A stretch of DNA of 64,000 nucleotides, taken from Desulfobacteraceae bacterium (GTDB taxonomy: Bacteria; Desulfobacterota; Desulfobacteria; Desulfobacterales; Desulfobacteraceae). The stretch's first letter is position 1. Every line of letters begins with the position of its first letter. The stretch lies in the NCBI GenBank assembly GCA_016744295.1, contig JADGEQ010000020.1, forward strand, positions 48,890-112,889, in the 5' to 3' direction. Below are positions 50,348 to 58,972 of the stretch, piece after piece. The notes beneath the pieces are model-generated. The model ran no database searches and was not told where the DNA came from. It saw only the letters and a list, made by a program, of their open reading frames with translations. Made by a program: the position numbers and the translations under genes.

Positions 50348-51261
50348 GTGTACGCCCGGCATGGGCGTGAACTTATGGGGCGAAAGTCCCCTATACGTGA
50401 ATCCTGTTGATGCTTAGAACATTAACAGAAGTATTAGCCGAAAACAAGGGCGGAACCGCGAGTGACCCGAAGGAAGTTGGGGTGCAAAACCATGAGCCGA
50501 CGAACAGAAACAGCATATAAGGCCTGGTCTCCGGGTAAGCCAGCACAACATGTCGAAGCCCAGGATTCAGGAGACAGGGTAAATGCTGGGGTTGTGTAGT
50601 GAACGTTCACGCTCTTATCCGGGGAGATCTGCTTTGTATGCATTGAATTTCTTTTGCAACAACTCCCGGCTCGGACCACACCGGGAGCCAAGGCCCAGGC
50701 ATCACCGGCTGTTCCCGACGGTGAGGAGATACAAATAATGGGCAGCACCTGCAAAAAAAGTGTCATTGCACCTTTCGGGGCAACCTGTTGGGTGATGGGG
50801 CAGACGTCAGCAGATGTCATAGTCGCCAAATGCCGGGGGTAATGCCCCGGACAGGGTGAAGGACTGAACATCAAACAAAAAGGAGGTGTCCATGAGCTTT
50901 GTATATGCCGTGAATCCGAATGGAGGACTAATTTACAAGCGCGCTGTGGAAGTACCATTTTCAAAGACTCATCTACTGGAAGGTATTCTTTCGGCAGAGG
51001 AGATACGTCCCAGAGCCGGTGTTATGGTCAAAGGCCGTATTCTGGCAACACCCGCGGAGGTTTCCCAGGGCGGTCCTTTTTCTCCGTTGATAGCTAATAT
51101 CCTTCTCGACGACCTGGACAAGGAACTGGAAAGACGTGGTCACCACTTTGTACCTTATGCGGATGATTTCCTCGGCCCGGTAATTTTGATGAAACACCCT
51201 GTGCGGACCCGCATGCAGGGTGTTGTGGGAGCTGGGGGATTAAAACCCCCGGCTACCCGAT
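50348..51261 (+). mobile_element. Group II intron, internally deleted
   Basis: The 5' end GTGTACGCCCGGCATGGGCG and nearby GGGGCGAAAGTCCCCTA are group II intron domain I sequences. The 3' end carries domain V (51194-51223, ACACCCT...AGGGTGT with GTGCGG/GCATGC inner stem) and domain VI (GGGAGC...GGCTACCC with unpaired A), ending ACCCGAT at 51261. At about 910 bases it lacks most of its reverse transcriptase, so it cannot move alone. It lies inside an attC-like site, opposite in orientation to the cassette genes. Confidence 0.75.
50892..51183 (+). pseudogene. Group II intron reverse transcriptase, deleted remnant
   Basis: An AGGAGG site 5 bases before ATG 50892 shows the original gene start. 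The frame has VPFSKTHLLEGILSAEE from the N-terminus, then jumps to RAGVMVKGRILATPAEVSQG and GPFSPLIANILLDDLDKELE followed by YADDF, which is RT motif 4-5 with the catalytic YADD. All before motif 4 and after motif 5, including the maturase and endonuclease regions, is missing (about 100 of over 400 residues left). The frame then runs into intron domain V. Confidence 0.75.
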
Positions 51262-51298
51262 TATATTTCATTTTTGTTTGCTATCTATTTCGTTGCTT

Positions 51299-51778
51299 TT
51301 AAAAATTGAAGACTGAGTCCCAGTCGAATGCGGCTGAATCTTCGTACCATTGAGGCCATTCGGTACACCAGTCAGGTAGTTGTACCTTTTTGACTCTATC
51401 TGAACAAGGCTGGTATGGTTTAATATCAATAACCGGGCTACCTGCTTCTGCATCGATCCATGGAAGCTCAACAATGCCCTTATCCAAATCAACCCCCATT
51501 ACTGCCGCTATTGTAATTAAGAGCGGATTGGGTCGCGTCTCGGAGCGAGTTGAAAATATACCGACAGTATCGGGGCCTTTTTTATAAGGTTTTTTTGCAA
51601 TCAAGATGTCTCTCTGTTTTGGGGAATCAGACCGATTTCCCCACCAAATAATATTAATATGACTAAATCCTTCCAGTTCAATCAATGCCTTCCTATATCT
51701 TTCATTGATTGATAAATAAAAACGGCCTTCTTCAACTTCGATACTCCCAACAGGATTGAGTTTGATTTCTGATGACAT
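51299..51778 (-). CDS. TrmO/TsaA-type tRNA methyltransferase-like protein
   Basis: The 159-residue protein belongs to the TrmO (YaeB/TsaA) family, which transfers methyl from SAM to the t6A37 modification of tRNA-Thr. LIELEGFSHINIIWWGNRSD (about 32-51), VGIFSTRSETRPNPLLITIA (about 73-92) with the conserved RS..RPNP, and LPWIDAEAGSPVIDIKPYQP (about 105-124) with G(T/S)P.DIKPY are the family motifs. It is shorter than E. coli TrmO because it lacks the C-terminal domain, as many archaeal and free-standing forms do. GGAG lies 7 bases before the ATG. It is the cassette that donated the intron-split attC-like site. Confidence 0.85.
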   Translation of the reverse strand: MSSEIKLNPVGSIEVEEGRFYLSINERYRKALIELEGFSHINIIWWGNRSDSPKQRDILIAKKPYKKGPDTVGIFSTRSETRPNPLLITIAAVMGVDLDKGIVELPWIDAEAGSPVIDIKPYQPCSDRVKKVQLPDWCTEWPQWYEDSAAFDWDSVFNF

Positions 51779-51944
51779 TTCATTCTCCTTTTATGGTTTA
51801 TGTTCGGTACTGATAAACCAATGTAACCCTTCACGGGCCGGAAAACTTCTCAAATCCTGCTTTTCAATTGTCCATTCCTGCTATTTTCTATTTTTCTGTA
51901 TTACCTTCGAATCTGCTGACGATATAATCAATTTCCGCGCAACT

Positions 51945-52859
51945 CTATTTGGCCTTCACAGGTATACATATGTCGACATCAAAATAGTGAACACCATCAA
52001 TTAATTTTTCTCCGAAGCACCTCTCAAAACTCTCTCGGTCATCCCTCTCATATCCGCTATTAATGAGCCATGCAGAAAACATCCAATCCCATGCCTCCCC
52101 AAACTCATTTTTTTTCAACAAAAAGCGACAAGTACCATATTTACCTCCGGAAACCTTTATGATCCCTATAGGCCCTGATGGTTTTACAGTGCTATTTACC
52201 GGAATTGCGACCATTACCCTGAGCTTATTGTTATCTGTAATTTCCGGGTTATCATGATATATATTCAGCGTGAAAGTATCTTCATTAAGATATCCACGCG
52301 ACCCAGCCCACTGAAAAAGGCGAGTGTATAATTGATTGAATAGCTTCTCGTCTCCCTGATAAGGGCCAACATTTCGAATATAAGCGACGTTCGATGGAGA
52401 AAAATTTTCAATGACAACTTGTCGAATTGAATCTCCTTTTTTAAAAGTCCATACAGGAGAACCCTTTATAATTGAAATTTGACCATTTTCTATCTGTATT
52501 GGTGTTGATTTTTTATCAAATAAGGCGTTTGACTTGTTTCTCCATTCAGTCGCGTTCATTATAAAATGTTTCTTAAAGCTTTTTGCAAAAGAGGAAGGGG
52601 TTGCAAACCCACACAGTAAGGCAATTTCAGTTATGGATTTCCCTGTGTTTAACAGCAACATTTCTGCGGATTTTTCTAACCTTAGTCGTCGAATAAACTG
52701 ATAAACCGACTCACCCATGGCAACCCTGAATATCCGACTGAAATGAAATTCTGAATAATATGCTATGCCTGAAAGTTCTTTGAGCGAAAGATCTGCCTCA
52801 AGATTGGCCTGAATATAATCGACAACCCGATTTAATCTATCCTTATAAAATTCGTCCAT
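51945..52859 (-). CDS. AraC-family regulator with GyrI-like effector domain
   Basis: The 304-residue protein has two AraC HTH motifs at the N-terminus: DLSLKELSGIAYYSEFHFSR (about 23-42) and SITEIALLCGFATPSSFAKS (about 74-93). The C-terminal about 160 residues (from SPSNVAYIRNVGPYQGDEKL, about 157) are a GyrI-like small-molecule-binding domain, as in Rob and SoxS-like regulators that sense drugs. It probably activates efflux or detoxification genes; which ones cannot be seen. No ribosome binding site stands out before the ATG, although AGAC lies close. It is bounded by an attC-like site on the right. Confidence 0.85.
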   Translation of the reverse strand: MDEFYKDRLNRVVDYIQANLEADLSLKELSGIAYYSEFHFSRIFRVAMGESVYQFIRRLRLEKSAEMLLLNTGKSITEIALLCGFATPSSFAKSFKKHFIMNATEWRNKSNALFDKKSTPIQIENGQISIIKGSPVWTFKKGDSIRQVVIENFSPSNVAYIRNVGPYQGDEKLFNQLYTRLFQWAGSRGYLNEDTFTLNIYHDNPEITDNNKLRVMVAIPVNSTVKPSGPIGIIKVSGGKYGTCRFLLKKNEFGEAWDWMFSAWLINSGYERDDRESFERCFGEKLIDGVHYFDVDICIPVKAK

Positions 52860-52893
52860 TTTGTCTAACCCATGAATGCTTTTATGTCTTGAA

Positions 52894-52992
52894 ATATAAC
52901 ATCAAACTGAGCCACGGCCTGTAAACTGAATATCTAACACACCATGCGGGTCGCACAGGCTTACAACCGTTGGCTCAAGTGCTTTGTTAGCC
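52894..52992. repeat. attC-like site, strong imperfect palindrome
   Basis: ACTGAGCCACGGCCTGTAA (52906-52924) pairs with TTACAACCGTTGGCTCAAGT (52960-52979) with one extra A and few mismatches. Left end ATATAAC (52894-52900) and right end GTTAGCC (52986-52992) each fit the integron cores with one mismatch. The stop codon of the methyltransferase lies within the right core. Confidence 0.6.
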
Positions 52993-53628
52993 TTCGCTGA
53001 TTTTTTGGCAAATGAATACCATATGTCCGGCTGGATATTGATCCTCTTCCATCAAAATTACTTTACATTCCATTCTTTCTAAAACGTCCAAATATTTACG
53101 ATATCCTATAGTTCCATATTCAAAAAGAACACCTTCCATTTTGCCACTAGCTTCACCGGCATAAGAACCCGCAGTGAAAAGTAAAATCCCTCCCGGATTT
53201 AATAAATGACACATTTTTACGGTGGCTTCTTCCTGCAACTCCTTGGGAGCGTGGAAGATACTATCCCATGCAATTATCAAATCAAAAGTTTCTTCAGTGT
53301 TCCATGAAATGAAATCGGTGTGTATAAATTTAATAATAGGATGCTTGAGTTTTGCCAGTCTAATCATTTCAGATGAGACATCAATCCCGGTGATTGAAAA
53401 GTTGTGTTTTATTAGCTTATTTATGGTTCTACCTGTTCCTCCACAACCAAGATCAAGAACCTTTGATTTTGTTTTTGCGTATCCAATGGCTTTATGTATG
53501 TACTTCATCCCATACTCGGGATTCTCCATCTGGGCGTTTATCCACCATTCAGCAATCTTGTTGTAATATTGTGGTTCCTCGATGATCTTTAAACTCACTT
53601 TCAGCTCACGAGTATCTGTCCAGAGCAC
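52987..53628 (-). CDS. Class I SAM-dependent methyltransferase
   Basis: About 213 residues. KVLDLGCGGTGRTINKLIKH (about 56-75) is the SAM loop, ITGIDVSSEMIRLAK (about 78-92) the ribose-binding segment, and FDLIIAWDSIFHAPKELQ (about 112-129) with LLNPGGILLFTAGSY (about 144-158) later motifs. It belongs to the small-molecule methyltransferase group. A GTG at 53598 is an alternative start (VSLKIIEEP). The TAA stop (52987-52989) lies inside the attC-like core. Ten bases upstream is the PLD remnant. Confidence 0.8.
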   Translation of the reverse strand: MLWTDTRELKVSLKIIEEPQYYNKIAEWWINAQMENPEYGMKYIHKAIGYAKTKSKVLDLGCGGTGRTINKLIKHNFSITGIDVSSEMIRLAKLKHPIIKFIHTDFISWNTEETFDLIIAWDSIFHAPKELQEEATVKMCHLLNPGGILLFTAGSYAGEASGKMEGVLFEYGTIGYRKYLDVLERMECKVILMEEDQYPAGHMVFICQKISEG

Positions 53629-53638
53629 TCAGATATTA

Positions 53639-53914
53639 TCATTTCAAATCGATGCTTTCGATTAATTCCTGGGCGATACTGCTGCTTTCGAGACGCATGA
53701 TACTCTCTTCGGAATAACCGAAACTTAAAAGATTGATGCTGCCATACCAGGTGAGTTTACTCTCAATAATGGCAAATTTCTGATGAATTTTGGGTTTGAA
53801 AATAAGATGGATACCTTTTATATCAATTTGTGAAAAGAGTTTTTCCAACGAAGACCTTCTGCCTTCTTTATAATCGTCGGCAGGCCTGGTTATAATTGTT
53901 ATTTTAAGAGCACA
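53639..53914 (-). pseudogene. C-terminal remnant of a phospholipase D-like domain protein
   Basis: From a TAG at 53915 the frame is open to 53639 and encodes ALKITIITRPADDYKEGRRS, then IHQKFAIIESKLTWYGSINL, which is the HxK(x4)...GSxN half of a PLD catalytic motif (with Q instead of the usual spacing), then SFGYSEESIMRLES. Such ends occur in helicase- or restriction-linked PLD proteins. Everything before is missing, so only about 90 residues of a far larger protein are left. It may be a trace of a lost defence gene. Confidence 0.55.
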
Positions 53915-54101
53915 CTAAATTGATCCATCATTTGGTGCATTCTTTTATTAGTGACAAATGGACTAACGATCAGCAGATGTTTTGAAGCAATGGCAATATA
54001 CTGAAGGTAAAAGCAGGATAAAGTGGGTGATAATTGCTATGCCGAATAAATATTTCCTTGGTCGGGGGGTATTCCTTCCCGGGAACTAACCTGCCTGATA
54101 A

Positions 54102-54179
54102 GCCGAACCGCCTTGGTACGTGATCCGTATGCCGGGTGGTGTGGGAGGGCTCCTCAGTGATGGGGAGTCCTATCCCGAT
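54102..54179 (+). mobile_element. Group II intron 3' end remnant (domains V-VI)
   Basis: GCCGAACCGCC TTGGTACG TGATCCGTATGCC GGGTGGT fits domain V (ACCGCC/GGGTGGT outer stem, GGTACG/CGTATGCC inner stem, quoted in pieces). It is followed by domain VI (GGGAGGGCTCC...GGAGTCCTATCCC) ending CCCGAT, as in the intron at 50348. No other intron part is recognisable before it (53920-54100 is featureless). Confidence 0.55.
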
Positions 54180-54219
54180 TGAAATTCATAATGCACTCCT
54201 GTCTCCACAAAGGTAATGC

Positions 54220-55479
54220 CTATTGCTCAACAGAATAGGGATTTAGAAACTGACGTTTCCAAAGAAGTCTCTTATCCACCTCATTCAACTCAGCTTTTGT
54301 GCAAACATCGTCCCAATTCTGCCCGATTACGGCAGTCAGAGCCTTGAATATTTCACGGGCTTCTTCTTCAGAAAGAAGAAAGTTGTGTGCAGTCTCAAGG
54401 CATGTCCGAAGTTGGCTCAGATTATTGTTGCCAGATATGAGCATGGCCTGAGAAGCCATATTGCCTGTGCGGCCTTGTGGGCAAATATCATAAGCAGGCG
54501 TCATGGTTAATGCTTTACCGTCCCAGAACGCCGCATGGTTTCGTGCATGGTCGTCGGTATTGCCACACAAAATATTAAAGACAAGCCTATAAAAAAGTTC
54601 TTTCAGGGCAGCTTTTGGATTTGTAAAACGGTGGCGGATGATTTCAGATAACGTTTCATAGCTGGCGTAACGTGCCATCATGTCATCCAAAGAAAACAGA
54701 GTCAGAGCTGATACCATAGCTTTGCGTGTCCACTTGTCACCCTTTGGCTCGCGATCGAAGCGCTCGATCAAAAGTACATCTTTGTTAGCTGCTTTTTTCA
54801 ATTTTACGGGTGCAACATTCAATCCTGCCAATTTTGCTAACCGCATGGCAATGAATTCAGCTTTAACGACACTGTACAGATCAGTACTGGATGAAAATTA
54901 GGCCACGTATTTTTTACCGTGCTCTTCAACCAAGGCTTTAGGACGAGCCCCCCCAATAGAGCTGCCATGAAAAAGCGCCTGATCCAACTCCGGTGTGAGG
55001 GGGACTCCTTTCTCGACTCTTTCTGCAGATGCAATCAACTCTTCCATGCTGACATTATTTACATTACGCGGCACATATTCTGTAGGAGATTGTTGAAAAT
55101 CAAGCGCACCAATTCGGTCCGAGCCAGACTCCAGAAGATAAGTCAATTCATCTAAATCGGCTGTATCTGTACTCGCACCTTTGCGTCCTAATTTTTTGTT
55201 GATAATAACACGCCTTCCCCAGGCATCAGGCGCAGCATCCCTGATACAGCCGGGCATGGCCAGGCCTTCGGGCAAAGGCAGCAATCCAGTCCTCAGCGAC
55301 AATTCAGGTTCGTAAATTGCGATTGCAGGCTTGCTGCCACCGATACGCTCCAAGTAGCTTTTACCATAGTTGAACATGATACTACCGTTATCCGCTTCAA
55401 GCCGCCCGGCCACGACAGGTTCGGTTTCGCCGGGCAGCCATATCCAGACAAAGGCATCTTTTTCTGTCCTAAAAGTCAT
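54220..55479 (-). pseudogene. hipA: HipA-type serine/threonine kinase toxin with one in-frame stop
   Basis: One reading frame of 420 codons is interrupted by a single TAA at 54898-54900. Before it is the N-terminal subdomain (ETEPVVAGRLEADNGSIMFN; RIGALDFQQSP) and the ATP-loop GSSIGGARPKALVEEHGKKYVA (part: GSSIGGARPKALVEEHGK). After it, in the same frame, comes FSSSTDLYSVVKAEFIAMRL, then CGNTDDHARNHAAFWD with the catalytic Asp-Asn-type loop, and YDICPQ. Related proteins have KFSSS here, so TAA most likely replaced AAA by one base. HipA kinases phosphorylate glutamyl-tRNA synthetase and cause persistence. It overlaps the XRE gene by 11 bases. Confidence 0.8.
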
Positions 55480-55807
55480 CGTTTACCTTTTTTGACTTCT
55501 TACGAACAGACTTTGGCATGAGCGCCAGCTTTTCGTTTGTTTGACGCATGTGTCTCGTCAAAGCACTTCCATCAGCATCAAACAGCGTGATGCCGACAAT
55601 GGTTGCCACTTCAAACACGGCTCCGATTTCACATTTGAGATTGCCTTTTTCAATGCGTTGCAGCAGACCCCTGGAAATACCAGCACGATCCGCCAAGTCC
55701 TGAGCAGTAAGCTTGCGCTCATTACGTGCTTCGCGGATCAACGCGCCGAGCAAGGTTGCCGCATCTCGGCTATAACGTGAGTAGGTGCGTGTGATAGACT
55801 TTGGCAT
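55469..55807 (-). CDS. XRE-family antitoxin-like repressor (HipB-type)
   Basis: About 112 residues. LGALIREARNERKLTAQDLA then DRAGISRGLLQRIEKGNLKC (about 20-62) is a clear HTH_XRE domain. The C-terminus is basic (SVRKKSKKVNDDF). I chose ATG 55807 (MPKSITRTYS), as the frame above it (to 55867) crosses an AT-rich promoter region; a GGAAA lies 7 bases upstream. It directly precedes and overlaps hipA, the order of hipBA modules, so it should neutralise HipA and repress the operon. Repeats that look like its operators lie upstream at 55827-55946. Confidence 0.82.
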   Translation of the reverse strand: MPKSITRTYSRYSRDAATLLGALIREARNERKLTAQDLADRAGISRGLLQRIEKGNLKCEIGAVFEVATIVGITLFDADGSALTRHMRQTNEKLALMPKSVRKKSKKVNDDF

Positions 55808-55826
55808 TATTTTCCTTTGGTTTACA

Positions 55827-55946
55827 CATAGATCATACAATAGGCTAATGATCTTTCTATGGATCATAGTTATTATGTTTAAATTAACTTGTCAAATGTA
55901 ATCTTGGTCCATATATAGATCTTATACAAATATTATGGTCCATATA
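55827..55946. promoter_or_regulatory. Repeated operator-like boxes upstream of the XRE/hipA pair
   Basis: Two kinds of box occur in pairs with the same spacing. CATAGATCATA (55827) and TATGGATCATA (55858) are 31 bases apart; TTGGTCCATATA (55904) and ATGGTCCATATA (55935) are also 31 bases apart. Spacing near three helical turns suits cooperative binding of a dimeric repressor on one DNA face. A GATC-containing ATAGATCTTATA lies between them (55915). Confidence 0.5.
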
Positions 55947-56119
55947 CATAACATTGGTTATCGTTCGGTCTTCAAAAAAGAAGTGCGCTTGCCCCCGATT
56001 TTCAGACCACTAGCTTAAGTGGAATCTGCGTCCTGAGACCTTCGCACGAGTCATCTATTCTTCCTCATATTCCCAATACGGGAAATTGTTCCGGTATTTT
56101 TTCCTTTGCTGACATTGCT

Positions 56120-56868
56120 ATGCAAAATAATGCAGATAAAAATCGCTCCTTAATTTTCCTGAACAAGGTGAATCAAACCATTGAATGGAAACCAGTTGAA
56201 GCCCTTCTTATACAATATTATAGGCCCGGCAAGGCCAATAAGGGAGAAAGAGCCTATTCCCCTTTGCTTTTGTTCAAATGCATGCTGTTGCAAAAAATGG
56301 TTTCAAATCAAGTCCGATCCTCAAACAATTTCATCGATATGGTCTCAAAGAACATGCCGCTGTTGATACGGATAATGGATTTATTCTTTCAACCACTTTG
56401 AGCCCTGCTTCTCATAATGATTCGCCGTATCTGCCTCGTGCTGTAATTTACAGCATGCATACAAAGGAGAAAATCAAAATTGTCTATGCGGACAAAGGAT
56501 ACCCCGGCGCTCCTAATCGTAATTTTCTTGCATTAAACAAGATTAAAGATGGCATTATGCGCAAGGATGAAAAAAATGCCAAATTAACGGATTTAGAAAT
56601 TGAACGAAATAAGGGTATTTCTAAACTCCGATATATAGTTGAGCAATACTTCGGTATTCGCCACAGGTATGATAACGGAAACAAAGCTCGATTTCCTGAA
56701 ATCATGAAAAACATTATTGATATTATGTTCAGACAGTTTGCTTTCAGAGTCAATCAGTTACGCATGTTTGCCAGCAGACAGAAAAAGCGACCCGTCATCA
56801 CCTGTCCAATTTGTGGAGCAGAAATGAAAATTATTCGAAGGCGAATTTCCCTGCCGCTGTTCGCCTGA
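56120..56868 (+). pseudogene. IS5/IS1182-like DDE transposase with internal deletion and frame change
   Basis: The N-terminal piece (56120 to about 56290) encodes WKPVEALLIQYYRPGKANKG and RAYSPLLLFKCMLLQK, the standard beginning of IS5-type transposases. The C-terminal piece in another frame (about 56300-56868) has YGLKEHAAVDTDNGFILSTT, KIVYADKGYPGAPNR and KLRYIVEQYFGIRHRY, which hold the second and third DDE positions. The first catalytic Asp and over 100 codons between are missing. A short Cys-containing tail (TCPICGAEM) ends the frame. No terminal inverted repeats could be defined by eye. Confidence 0.75.
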
Positions 56869-57083
56869 CCAGCATGATTAAGCCAATAGGAGGTGATATC
56901 TGATCCGATACCCACACATCATTGATCACAAAACAAAACCGGTTCTCCCGACAATGCATACCTGCGTGCAAAGAACAGCATTTTTTGCTTCAGACAGCCT
57001 TGAGAATCTGTCGAATAAATTTCAAAGACCAATTTTTAGGAAAAAAGACCGGTCCCACCCCATATCCGTTAGAGGGTTCTTTG

Positions 57084-57884
57084 TCAGACACGAGTTATTA
57101 GACACCGAAAGGTTGCACCTATTCTGTAGCTTCCGTCCGATTGACGGAAGGGCTTCAAGGCTTCTGTGTAGGCTTCGTTCACTGCGGTCTCACTGGAATT
57201 CTCAATAGCCCGTATTGCGTTTGCAGCGGAGCAAAGACCTCGGAGAGCTACCGACAAACTCGGATACCTTCTGGGAGAGTTAATATCGAATACATCAAGC
57301 GGCTCAAGTCCTGCGTTAGTTGCAAATGCCCGCAGTGCCGCTTCATCCGACAAAGCAAATGGGCCAGGTGCTTCGGGCGGAGATGGCGGAAGAAGATGCC
57401 TCAATGCTGCAAGCAGTGAGGTAAATTCCATCCCATCCGGTTGCCCCCAAACCATAATCAAAACATGAGCACCGGTTTTTGAGACTCGCCTCGCTTCATC
57501 TAATGCAATTTCGGGATTACCAGCATATTGAAATGAATTGAATCCGGTAACCAAATCGAACTGTTTATCAGGAAAAGGAAGCTGTTCCAAATCACCTACT
57601 TGAAAATCTCCATTGGGTACGCATCTGCGTGCGATTGCCAACAAATTGGGAGTAGCGTCAAGACCAGTAACACGAGCACCTCGTTCCGCAGCGATTTGTG
57701 CCGCCACCCCAGCGCCACATCCTGCGTCCAGATAAACTGTTCCGGGTTTGATGCTCACCCGATCGAATGCTTTTATATATACCGACCGATAGCCTTCTTC
57801 CTGGATCTCTGCCCAATCCTTGGCATTAGCACCCCATAGGCGGGCATTGGTTTCCGCAGTTCGTGGATTTTGTTTAGTTATCAT
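57084..57884 (-). CDS. Class I SAM-dependent methyltransferase (UbiE/COQ5-like)
   Basis: About 266 residues. VYLDAGCGAGVAAQIAAERG (about 43-62) is the SAM loop, RVTGLDATPNLLAIARR (about 64-80) the ribose contact, GDLEQLPFPDKQFDLVTGFN (about 89-108) a characteristic UbiE-type segment. The higher GC content and regular codon use differ from the AT-rich methyltransferases at 40-53 kb, pointing to a different source. Substrate unknown. I chose ATG 57884 with GGAG 8 bases upstream; the frame extends to 57920 without a site. Just after the stop, GTTAGAG (57069-57075) nearly fits an integron core. Confidence 0.83.
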   Translation of the reverse strand: MITKQNPRTAETNARLWGANAKDWAEIQEEGYRSVYIKAFDRVSIKPGTVYLDAGCGAGVAAQIAAERGARVTGLDATPNLLAIARRCVPNGDFQVGDLEQLPFPDKQFDLVTGFNSFQYAGNPEIALDEARRVSKTGAHVLIMVWGQPDGMEFTSLLAALRHLLPPSPPEAPGPFALSDEAALRAFATNAGLEPLDVFDINSPRRYPSLSVALRGLCSAANAIRAIENSSETAVNEAYTEALKPFRQSDGSYRIGATFRCLITRV

Positions 57885-58135
57885 TAGGTTCTCCTTTGAA
57901 TAAGTTATACGATGAAGCACTACAAAAAACTCTCAGAATTTGTGAGAGTCGCGGTGGACTCTAACGAGTCTGTAGAATAAGTACTTTTTGAAAAGTAGTG
58001 ATTCGATTTTCCATGTACTTTTTCCAACATTTTGTTTTAATTTAGTTTTGGGCCGATAAATTTGATATATATGATCAGATTTTGCCTATATAGGGGACAT
58101 TAACCCATACAGCCAGGGGGATGTCCCCCTTTATT

Positions 58136-58372
58136 TTATGTAACCGCCACCGATCCAAACCGGTGTATCTTTCTTAAATTATGCAAAGTACAAAACAGCA
58201 GCCATTGACGGTTTACTTTTAATTTCCCCCTGAGGCTGAATCTGTCCAATCTCAGAGTGTGCCGGATATTTCCAAAAACAGGTTCCACCGTTCCGAGTCG
58301 TTTTGAATAAATCTGCCTGCCGGATGGTGAATCTATTTTCAGTATATTAGTTTGGCCAACAAGAATATACAC
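58136..58372 (-). pseudogene. IS1182-family transposase, C-terminal remnant
   Basis: The 78-codon frame reads SPSGRQIYSKRLGTVEPVFG, NIRHTLRLDRFSLRGKLKVN, RQWLLFCTLHNLRKI, the well-known C-terminal end of IS1182-type transposases, including the third acidic catalytic residue in the VEPVFG segment. The rest of the gene is missing upstream. To the left, GGGGACAT (58092) and ATGTCCCC (58120) form an inverted repeat that could mark the element's end or a hairpin. Confidence 0.75.
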
Positions 58373-58527
58373 AGCAGATCAGCGGCAAGCAGTGCATCAA
58401 GCCTGCCTAGGATGTGCTGCGATGGCAGCTGAATCAGCTTGTTGTGAGGCGTTGCGCGCCGAACTACATGCGGAACGGTTGTCAAAGCCGCCCCGATAGC
58501 AAACTGCTGAAACAAATGCTTAAATTT

Positions 58528-58911
58528 TTACTCCTTTTTTATTCCAATACAAATCCATCTTTTGTCAATATCTTCCAACACGAATTCAAGGTTGCCGTAA
58601 TCTGTCATTTGTAATTGTTTTTCAATTTTTACATCATTTGTAACGCATTCTCGATAAATTTCTTCTATCCCATTCCCCGTAAAGTATCCGTCATAGCCGT
58701 ACCCATGAACAACCCTGTTTGGCTTAACCTCAGATAATTTTGATTTCGTTAGAACAATTTCTATAAAATCCCGGTACAAACAGACATGTGGTTGGTTGAC
58801 ATTTAAATATTTTATTGCCTTGAAATTTAATTTATTTTCATAAAATTCTGCTGTTTTATTTAAATCAGGAACTGGTAGAATTAATAAACTATGTGATAGC
58901 TCAGATTTCAC
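58528..58911 (-). CDS. VOC-family (glyoxalase-like) protein
   Basis: The 127-residue protein has a single VOC module pair: LLILPVPDLNKTAEFYENKL (about 9-28) begins the first beta-alpha-beta unit, and YGNLEFVLEDIDKRWICIGI near the end the second. It resembles bleomycin-resistance/dioxygenase-like proteins with unknown ligand. The start codon is GTG (58909-58911), chosen because GGAG lies 5-8 bases upstream and the fold begins immediately. It lies alone on the minus strand downstream of the deaminase-like gene. Confidence 0.78.
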   Translation of the reverse strand: MKSELSHSLLILPVPDLNKTAEFYENKLNFKAIKYLNVNQPHVCLYRDFIEIVLTKSKLSEVKPNRVVHGYGYDGYFTGNGIEEIYRECVTNDVKIEKQLQMTDYGNLEFVLEDIDKRWICIGIKKE

Positions 58912-58972
58912 TATTTCTCCAAATTTTATGTTCTAAAACACTTTTTGTTCAATATAGAGTTCACTAGATTGC

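Noticed and set aside
50434..50964. A 176-codon minus-strand frame in the group II intron
   Set aside because: It is antisense to intron domain I RNA, has odd Cys/Pro/Ser composition and no protein motifs.
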